Source: Acidobacteriota bacterium
GTDB taxonomy: Bacteria; Acidobacteriota; Vicinamibacteria; Vicinamibacterales; Fen-181
Direction: 5' to 3'
NCBI GenBank assembly: GCA_003157675.1
Contig: PMKG01000094.1
Coordinates: 1 to 6,354, forward strand
Length of the DNA stretch: 6,354 bases
Part shown: one piece after another, positions 1-5,447 of the stretch
How positions within the stretch are numbered: the stretch's first letter is position 1
Layout: the number at the start of each line of letters is the position of its first letter
Position numbers and translations under genes: made by a program
The notes under the pieces: model-generated
What the model saw: only the letters and a program-made list of their open reading frames with translations
Told to the model about the DNA's origin: nothing
Database searches by the model: none

Positions 1-1781
1 ACGACCTCATCTCGACCGACTACACGTTCGGGTTCGACACCGCCGTCAACTTCGGCATGGAGGCCGTCGTCCGGCTCCACACCACCGCCGAGAGCCACCA
101 CCGCGCGCTCGTCGTCGAGGTCATGGGCCGGCACTGCGGCTACCTCGCGCTGATGGGCGCGCTCTCGACCGGCGCCGACTGGGTGTTCCTGCCCGAGCAG
201 CCGCCGGAGTCGGATGACTGGGAGACCGAGATGGTGGCGGCGCTCAAGGCCGGGCGCGCGGCCGGACGCCGCGACGCGATCGTGGTGCTCTCGGAGGGGG
301 CGACCGACCGGCAGGGGTGCCCCATCACGAGCGATCGGCTGCAGCAGGTGCTCGAGGCGGGGCTCGAGCAGGCGGTCCGCATCACGGTGCTCGGCCACGT
401 CCAGCGGGGGGGCGCGCCGAGCGCCTACGACCGCAACCTCGGCACGATCGTCGGCCACGCCGCCGTCGAGGCGCTCGTCGCGGGCGAGGCCGACGAGCAC
501 TCGCAGGTGATCGGCGTCAGCGGCAACCGGGTGGTCCGCATCCCGCTAACCGAGTGCGTGGCCAAGACGCGCGAGATCGATTCGCGGCTCGAGGCGCACG
601 AGTACGCACAGGCCATGGCGCTGCGCGGCCACACCTTCACCACCGCGGCCAGCACGCTGCAGACGCTGCTGCGCGCCCTGCCCCACCCGCCCCAGCCGGG
701 CCAGCGGCGGCTCCGGCTGGCGATCCTCAACGTCGGCGCGCCCGCCCCGGGTATGAACACCGCCGTCCGCGCGGCCGTGCGCATCGCGATCGACCATGGC
801 CACGAGATCTTCGGCGTCCGCCGCGGCTTCCAGGGACTCATCGACGACGACCTGCAGCAGATGGCGTGGATGAGCGTGAACGGCTGGGCGCCGCTCGGTG
901 GATCCGAGCTGGGCACCAACCGGGCGGTCCCGAACGGCCCCGACTTCCACGCCATCGCCAAGACGATGGAGCGGCGGCGGATCGAAGGGCTCCTCGTCGT
1001 CGGCGGGTGGGAAGGCTACCAGGGGGCCTACCGCCTCCTGCAGGAGCGGGCCAACTTCCCCGCGTTCGGGATCCCGATGGTCTGCCTGCCGGCCACGATC
1101 GACAACAACCTGCCGGGCACCGAGCTGAGCATCGGCGCCGACACGGCGCTCAACAGCATCGTCACCGTCGTCGACAAGATCAAGCAGTCGGCCGTCGCCG
1201 AGCGGCGCTGCTACATCGTCGAGGTGATGGGCCGGCGGTGCGGCTACCTAGCGCTGATGAGCGGCCTGGCCACGGGCGCCGAGCGCGTCTACCTGCACGA
1301 GGAAGGGGTCACGCTCAAGTCGATGAAGGAGGACCTGGACGTCCTCGTCCGGGGGTTCCGCGAGGGGAAGCGCCTGGGCCTCATCATCCGCAACGAGGAC
1401 GCGAACCCGACGTACGACACCAACTTCATGCGAGCGCTGTTCGAGGAGGAGAGCGGCGGCGCGTTCGCCGTGCGCGAGAGCATCCTCGGCCACCTGCAGC
1501 AGGGAGGCGACCCGTCGCCGTTCGACCGGATCCAGGCGACCAAGCTGGCGCGCCGCTCGGTGGGCTACCTGATCGAGCAGGCCGCCGAGGAGTGGCCGAG
1601 CGCGTCGTTCATCGGCCTGATTGGCGGCCACGTCCACTTCCACCCGCTCGAAGACCTGCCGCGGCTGATGGACGAGCCGAACCGCCGGCCGAAGTCGCAG
1701 TGGTGGCTCGGCCTGCGGGCGATCAACAACGCGCTGGCCCGCTCGGGGCCGGCCGCGGCCGAGCAGCGGAACGGGGCCTGA
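1..1781 (+). CDS. Tandem two-domain 6-phosphofructokinase, 5' end cut by window
   Basis: This is a PfkA-superfamily enzyme that phosphorylates fructose 6-phosphate to fructose 1,6-bisphosphate in cytoplasmic glycolysis. The frame is open from base 3, and the family motif TDYTFGFDTA lies before the first ATG (base 57), so the true start is upstream of the window. Visible are 592 residues: the end of one PFK domain, then a complete second one. Counting from Met at base 57, the first domain shows EVMGRHCGYLAL (21-32) and GHVQRGG...YDR (113-126), the substrate-binding segments. The second begins near residue 218 with APAPGMNTAVR and has ATIDNN (346-351), EVMGRRCGYLAL (389-400) and GHLQQGG...FDR (478-491). 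In that second copy the usual GGDGS is GGWEG (316-320), TIDND is TIDNN, and QRGG is QQGG, so it is probably regulatory. ATP versus pyrophosphate use cannot be decided because the first GGDG motif is outside the window. No gene symbol is given for that reason. Confidence 0.93.
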   Translation, partial: DLISTDYTFGFDTAVNFGMEAVVRLHTTAESHHRALVVEVMGRHCGYLALMGALSTGADWVFLPEQPPESDDWETEMVAALKAGRAAGRRDAIVVLSEGATDRQGCPITSDRLQQVLEAGLEQAVRITVLGHVQRGGAPSAYDRNLGTIVGHAAVEALVAGEADEHSQVIGVSGNRVVRIPLTECVAKTREIDSRLEAHEYAQAMALRGHTFTTAASTLQTLLRALPHPPQPGQRRLRLAILNVGAPAPGMNTAVRAAVRIAIDHGHEIFGVRRGFQGLIDDDLQQMAWMSVNGWAPLGGSELGTNRAVPNGPDFHAIAKTMERRRIEGLLVVGGWEGYQGAYRLLQERANFPAFGIPMVCLPATIDNNLPGTELSIGADTALNSIVTVVDKIKQSAVAERRCYIVEVMGRRCGYLALMSGLATGAERVYLHEEGVTLKSMKEDLDVLVRGFREGKRLGLIIRNEDANPTYDTNFMRALFEEESGGAFAVRESILGHLQQGGDPSPFDRIQATKLARRSVGYLIEQAAEEWPSASFIGLIGGHVHFHPLEDLPRLMDEPNRRPKSQWWLGLRAINNALARSGPAAAEQRNGA

Positions 1782-1817
1782 GGGGAGCGAGTGGCCGGCT
1801 TGTGAGGCGCCAGTCGT

Positions 1818-1852
1818 GGCCCGGTTCGTCGCGCCGGGCTCCGCTCGGCGGA
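1818..1852 (+). terminator. Possible hairpin terminator after phosphofructokinase
   Basis: Two adjacent short hairpins lie 37 bases after the phosphofructokinase stop. GCCCGG (1819-1824) pairs perfectly with CCGGGC (1834-1839) across a 9-base loop. TCCGC (1840-1844) pairs with GCGGA (1848-1852) across a 3-base loop. No T-run follows, so classical intrinsic termination is not well supported. In GC-rich DNA such pairings also occur by chance. The location between convergent genes is the main argument for the call. Confidence 0.22.
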
Positions 1853-1910
1853 CCTCGCAAGTCGCCCTTTGCGCCGACCCGGTCCGCGCCTGGCTCTCCA
1901 GTGCCGGTCC

Positions 1911-1962
1911 TGAGCCCTGAGCCGTGAATCGGACACCGCCGAGAGCCCAGAGCCTAGAGCCC
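1911..1962. repeat. Degenerate 7-bp tandem repeats in convergent spacer
   Basis: Two clusters of imperfect heptamers fill the end of the spacer. On the plus strand, TGAGCCC (1911-1917) is followed by TGAGCCG (1918-1924) and a decayed third copy (1925-1931). Then AGAGCCC (1942-1948) is followed by AGAGCCT (1949-1955) and AGAGCCC (1956-1962). The last copy overlaps the acylase stop codon (1962-1964, minus strand) by one base. Read on the minus strand from that TAG, the heptamers have GG at positions 4-5 for four units. Heptameric short tandem repeats are known from intergenic DNA of filamentous cyanobacteria. The function here is unknown. Confidence 0.6.
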
Positions 1963-4139
1963 TACTTCCCCGGCTTGTACTCCCTCTCGATGTGTCCCTG
2001 GAGCTGGTCGCGGTAGAAGTAGACGTCCCGCAGGTTGCCGGTCGCATACCGCAAGGCCTGGTCGCCGAAGTGGGGCGACTTCGGATCTCCGCTCTCGCCG
2101 CCGGCCGACACCGCCCTGGCGCGCACGCGGTCGCCGAACTCCACCACCGCCACGAAACTGTTGCCGCTCGTCCCGTACATCTTCTTCGTGCCCGGGTACG
2201 TCCGCGCGCCGAACGAGGCCAGCGATCCCCACCGCGACGAGGTGAAGCCGACCGGGATGCTCGGCGCCGCATCGTCGAACCGCTGGACGATGTCGCCGTT
2301 GTTGCGCTGGTAGCGGTTGATATCGCCCCACGGCGTGCGCCACGTGCCGAAATCGGCCGTGAGACGGTCGCACGCGGCGGCAAGCGATTCCACGAGCGGC
2401 TGCGGCGCGGCCATCTCGGCGATGTAGTCGTCGGCCGACTTGCCGGACTTGCGAATGTCGGCAGCCAGTCGGCGGCCGGCATCTTCACCCCAGTAGACCG
2501 CCAGCGAGGTGGGCACGGACCGTTCGGCCCAGCGGAAGTCCCAGCCGCGGAGGACGGCTTCGGCGTCGGCGGTCTTCACCTTGAGCGGGTCGCCCGCTGG
2601 CAGGCTGTCCCACGCCCGGACGAGCGCGGGGACGTCGGCGGCGAACGACGGCAGGTAGCTGTCGAAGGCGGCCGCAAGCAGGCCGTCGAGCGTGAAGTCC
2701 TTCCGGTTGTCGAACACCCGGGTGCCGTGCAGGCCGCGCGGGTTCTCGCCGCCGGTCTCGACGTAGACCGGGAAGTCCGCCTTCTTCGGGCTGCTCGCGC
2801 CGGCAGAGGTCCACGGCCAGTTGTTCGAGTTGAAGAGCCAGCCGCTCGCCGGGTTGAACAGCTTCGGCGTCTCGTCCACCGACAGCAGGCCGTGCCACTC
2901 GGTCGCCGGGTCGGAGCCATCGACGGGCCGCGTCCAGTCGAACTTCGGGTCGCGGCGCGGGATGAAGTTGCCGTGGAAGTAGGCGATGTTGCCGTCGGCG
3001 TCGGCGTAGATGGTGTTGTTCGACGAGTTGGTGTGCAGCTCCATCGTCTCGCGGAAGGCCTTGTAGGTGCGGGCCTTGGTCCGGCCGTACGACTGCATCA
3101 GCGCCTTGAGCGGCTCCTGCATGATGCGGAAGCTCACCCACTTGTCGCCGGCCTTCCGGACGACGGGGCCGTGCCCGGTCCGGTAGATGGTGAACGGCCG
3201 GCTGGCCATGCCGGTCGCCGTCTTGTAGGGGACGGTGATGGCCTCGGCCTTCACCGGTCGCTCCTCGTTCCCGAAGCGGTAGAAGTAGCTGTCGCCCTTC
3301 CTGACGACCGTCTCGAGATATTCGTCGCTGTCGTCCACGCCGCTCGAGGTGTGCATCCAGCCGACCCGGTCGTTGAACCCCTGGTAGATGAAGAACTGCC
3401 CCCAGGTGAGCGCGCCGTAGGCGTCGAGGCCCTCGCTGCTCACCATCTGCGCCTCGGCGCGGAAGAAGAACGAGGTGTGCGGGTTGATGAGCAGCAGCGC
3501 GTGGTGGGTTGTCGTGTTGGACGGGGCGATGGCGGCGCCGTTCGACCCGGTCGGCTCACGGTACCCGTCACCGAGGTCCTCCTCGGCTTCGGGCTCGGTT
3601 TCGGCGCTGCGGCCGTAAAACGCCTCGAGCTGCGCCAGGCTGACCTTCTCGATGTCACCGCCGATGCTGCCCTCGCTGAAACTGAGCGCCATCCACGGCT
3701 CGAACCGGGTGATGACACGGGGGTGGACCGTCGGGTGGGTATAGAGATAGTAGTTCAGGCCGTCGGCCCAGGCGTTCATGAGCGCCTTGAGCCACGCCGG
3801 CGCTTTCTGATATTGCGCTTTCAAATCCGTCGGGTCGACGAACAGTTTCATCCGCAGGTCGCGAAAGACTGCCGACTCCCCTTCGGCCTCCGCCAGCCGC
3901 CCCATCGAATTGAGGTAGTTGGTCTCAACGCGGTTGAAGTCGTCCTCGGCCTGCGCGTAGATGACGCCGAAAACGGCATCGGCATCAGTCTTGCCATAGA
4001 CATGAGGGATGCCCCAGGTGTCGCGAATGATGGTGACGTTCTGGGCCTGGCGCTCCCAGGATGCGACGTCGGTATTCTGGCCGGCCTGCAGGACGAGCGC
4101 CGTGCAGACGATGAGCAGGATAAGGGCGAACTTCTTCAT
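1962..4139 (-). CDS. Exported penicillin-acylase-family (Ntn-hydrolase) amidase
   Basis: This belongs to the penicillin/cephalosporin/acylhomoserine-lactone acylase family. Such proteins self-cleave into alpha and beta chains and hydrolyse amides through a new N-terminal Ser. The ATG at 4139 gives 725 residues, a normal family length, and is preceded by AAGGG five bases upstream. A GTG at 4157 would add six residues but would place this ribosome site inside the gene. A signal peptide is clear: MKK, a hydrophobic stretch, and probable cleavage after LVLQA (residue 19). From the ATG, the alpha chain includes RDTWGIPHVYG (39-49). An acidic linker (about 179-191) precedes G198/S199, the start of GSNGAA. 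His23 of the beta chain is present (NPH, 219-221), as in PvdQ-type enzymes, and NNTIYADADGNIAY (374-387) supplies the expected oxyanion-hole Asn. The substrate cannot be read from sequence: a beta-lactam, N-acyl-homoserine lactone, acylated peptide or lipopeptide are all possible. The gene is divergent from the murein endopeptidase. Confidence 0.93.
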   Translation of the reverse strand: MKKFALILLIVCTALVLQAGQNTDVASWERQAQNVTIIRDTWGIPHVYGKTDADAVFGVIYAQAEDDFNRVETNYLNSMGRLAEAEGESAVFRDLRMKLFVDPTDLKAQYQKAPAWLKALMNAWADGLNYYLYTHPTVHPRVITRFEPWMALSFSEGSIGGDIEKVSLAQLEAFYGRSAETEPEAEEDLGDGYREPTGSNGAAIAPSNTTTHHALLLINPHTSFFFRAEAQMVSSEGLDAYGALTWGQFFIYQGFNDRVGWMHTSSGVDDSDEYLETVVRKGDSYFYRFGNEERPVKAEAITVPYKTATGMASRPFTIYRTGHGPVVRKAGDKWVSFRIMQEPLKALMQSYGRTKARTYKAFRETMELHTNSSNNTIYADADGNIAYFHGNFIPRRDPKFDWTRPVDGSDPATEWHGLLSVDETPKLFNPASGWLFNSNNWPWTSAGASSPKKADFPVYVETGGENPRGLHGTRVFDNRKDFTLDGLLAAAFDSYLPSFAADVPALVRAWDSLPAGDPLKVKTADAEAVLRGWDFRWAERSVPTSLAVYWGEDAGRRLAADIRKSGKSADDYIAEMAAPQPLVESLAAACDRLTADFGTWRTPWGDINRYQRNNGDIVQRFDDAAPSIPVGFTSSRWGSLASFGARTYPGTKKMYGTSGNSFVAVVEFGDRVRARAVSAGGESGDPKSPHFGDQALRYATGNLRDVYFYRDQLQGHIEREYKPGK

Positions 4140-4220
4140 GGCGTCCCTTTTTACCACGAGATCGACAGAACGGCTCCAACCACATGATTCTACTTGACTT
4201 GAGGTTGAGGATCGGAGAAA
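4140..4220. promoter_or_regulatory. Divergent promoter region of acylase and endopeptidase
   Basis: This 81-bp spacer is noticeably more AT-rich than the flanking genes and must carry both start signals, unless either gene is read from elsewhere. On the minus strand TAGAAT (4187-4192) resembles a -10 box and would give a leader of about 40 bases to the acylase ATG. No convincing -35 box sits at the right distance. On the plus strand TTGACT (4194-4199) resembles a -35 box, but its expected -10 position falls on the start codon, so it may be coincidental. The two elements are almost adjacent. I see no clear palindromic operator. Confidence 0.35.
4144..4149 (-). promoter_or_regulatory. Ribosome binding site of acylase gene, decides start
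   Basis: On the minus strand AAGGGA lies four bases before the ATG at 4139. It favours this ATG over the in-frame GTG at 4157, which lies upstream of the site. The ATG also puts the Lys-Lys pair directly at the N-terminus of the signal peptide. Confidence 0.55.
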
Positions 4221-5351
4221 GTGCTCCGACGTACGCCTATGCTGTCAGCCTTTGAAGCCATCGCCGGTCTCTGCATCCTGGCCCTGCCCGCCTCGGGCGT
4301 GGCGTCGATGCCAGCGAGCGGGCCAGCCGGCCCGGCGACAGCCGCCGTCTCCTCCAAGGGGCTCGAAGCGCCGGCCGCGCTGCTCGACCTGAGCGACGAC
4401 GAGTTGATGGCGCGGATCGCGGCCGATCCGACCTCTCTCGGCTCGCTGTCGATCGGCACGCCGGGTCGCGCCGCGCTCTTCAACAGCGTAGCCCTGCCGG
4501 CCAACCCGCACTGGCAGGTCGCGCCGAATTCGGATTCGTACGCGACGTCGGAGACGATCGCCTTCCTGCAGGCCGCCATCGACACGGTCTACGACCTGTT
4601 CCCCGAGACGCCGCCGATCGTCATCGGTGACATCAGCGCGGCGGCCGGCGGGCACCTCAAGCGCCACCAGTCGCACCAGGGCGGCCGCGACGTCGACGTG
4701 GGGTTCTACTACAAATCGGGCACCTCGCAGTGGTTCCTGCCGGCCTCGCCGGCCAACTACGATCTGGCGCGGAATTGGGCGCTGGTCCGCTCGCTCGTGA
4801 CGCGCACCGACGTGGAGATGATCCTGCTCGACTCCCGCGTCCAGCGGATGCTCTACAAGTACGCACTGGGCCTGGGCGAGGACAAGGACTTCCTGGACCA
4901 CGTGTTCGCATGCGGCAGGGGCCTCAGAGACGCGATCGTCCAGCACGTGGTCGGACACCGGACCCATTACCACGTCCGCTTCTACAACGCGGTGGCGCAG
5001 GAACTGGGGCGCCGGGCGCACCCGCTGCTGGTCCAGATGAACCTGATGAAGCCGGCGGTCTACACGGTGTCGTGCGTGGCGCGGAAGGGACAGACGCTCG
5101 GCCAGATGGCCGCCAGGTATCACACCTCGGTGCGCGCCATCCAGCAGGCCAACGGCTTGCGAACGACGGCCCTCACCGCGGGGCACGCCTACCAGATCCC
5201 GATGCGCGGCTCGGCTCCGCCGATGACGCAGCCGCTCGTGGTGCCGCACCGCACCCTGCCCTCGTCCACCCCGGCGACTCTCTCCGCGGTCGAATGGCCG
5301 ACGGTGGAGACGCTCTACGGGACTTCAGGGCAGCAGCAGGATCACCAGTAG
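4221..5351 (+). CDS. mepA: MepA-type murein endopeptidase (M74) with C-terminal LysM
   Basis: Penicillin-insensitive murein endopeptidase (LAS metallopeptidase group) cuts peptide cross-links between murein strands and acts in the periplasm. The M74 signature is complete: GDIS (136-139), then SHQGGRDVD (151-159) with His152 and Asp159, and HRTHYHVRF (246-254) with His246, His249 and His251. The spacing matches the zinc and active-site residues reported for E. coli MepA (His113, Asp120, His206, His209, His211). A segment at 281-328 (YTVSCVARKGQTLGQMAARY, then a TSV..IQQANGL stretch ending YQIPM) looks like a LysM peptidoglycan-binding module, which E. coli MepA lacks. A Ser/Thr/Pro-rich tail of about 45 residues follows. 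The GTG start at 4221 is chosen because it gives the signal peptide a positive MLRR end. The ATG at 4239 would remove it. GGAG (4214-4217) is only three bases before the GTG, which is short. Cleavage is likely near SGVA (25-28). Confidence 0.92.
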   Translation: MLRRTPMLSAFEAIAGLCILALPASGVASMPASGPAGPATAAVSSKGLEAPAALLDLSDDELMARIAADPTSLGSLSIGTPGRAALFNSVALPANPHWQVAPNSDSYATSETIAFLQAAIDTVYDLFPETPPIVIGDISAAAGGHLKRHQSHQGGRDVDVGFYYKSGTSQWFLPASPANYDLARNWALVRSLVTRTDVEMILLDSRVQRMLYKYALGLGEDKDFLDHVFACGRGLRDAIVQHVVGHRTHYHVRFYNAVAQELGRRAHPLLVQMNLMKPAVYTVSCVARKGQTLGQMAARYHTSVRAIQQANGLRTTALTAGHAYQIPMRGSAPPMTQPLVVPHRTLPSSTPATLSAVEWPTVETLYGTSGQQQDHQ

Positions 5352-5370
5352 AGCCTTCAGACGTTCGAGT

Positions 5371-5429
5371 AGTGGTTAGTGACTAGTGGCTAGTGTGCCA
5401 CGCGTGATCCACTGACCACTAGCCACTAC
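5371..5429. repeat. Inverted pair of heptamer repeats between convergent genes
   Basis: On the plus strand four units beginning AGTG follow each other every 7 bases (5371-5398; for example AGTGGTT, then AGTGACT). From 5409 three units beginning CCACT run in the opposite sense (CCACTGA, then CCACTAG). TAGTGGCTAGTG (5384-5395) is the perfect reverse complement of CACTAGCCACTA (5417-5428), with a 21-base loop. The wider arms 5369-5389 and 5409-5429 match at 17 of 21 positions. The transcript would form a strong hairpin on either strand, but no T-run follows. It lies between two stop codons, so a bidirectional terminator or 3'-end-protecting structure is the simplest role. A relic of a mobile repeat is also possible. 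Confidence 0.65.
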
Positions 5430-5433
5430 CCCC

Positions 5434-5447
5434 CGTCCCTCGTCCCT
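5434..5447. repeat. Perfect heptamer duplication at reductase stop
   Basis: CGTCCCT occurs twice head to tail (5434-5440 and 5441-5447), and the second copy runs into the stop codon of the minus-strand reductase (5446-5448). Read on the minus strand, the register continues into the inverted heptamer array at 5409-5429. These two units therefore look like the proximal part of one longer degenerate 7-bp array. Confidence 0.55.

Noticed and set aside
57..59. ATG at 57 as the start of the phosphofructokinase
   Set aside because: The 18 codons before it are in frame and encode conserved PFK sequence, so this Met is internal and the gene begins outside the window.
317..1927. A 536-residue plus-strand frame overlapping the phosphofructokinase
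   Set aside because: The product is almost entirely Arg, Ala, Gly and Pro, typical of a shifted frame in GC-rich coding DNA. The PFK frame carries the conserved motifs.
1782..1961. A small gene in the first convergent spacer
   Set aside because: No frame with a plausible start, ribosome site and non-biased product was found. The spacer holds only weak hairpins and heptamer repeats.
1992..4187. A 731-residue open frame on the plus strand opposite the acylase gene, nearly the same length
   Set aside because: It mirrors the acylase frame in GC-rich DNA, its product is Arg/Val/Gly-rich with no recognisable motif, and the acylase on the other strand has all family residues. It is an antisense shadow.
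4245..5249. A 334-residue minus-strand frame opposite the murein endopeptidase
   Set aside because: Arg/Val/His-rich composition without motifs, fully covered by a gene with complete M74 active-site residues.
5371..5429. CRISPR array
   Set aside because: The units are only 7 bp, contiguous and degenerate, with no spacers, and no cas gene is nearby.
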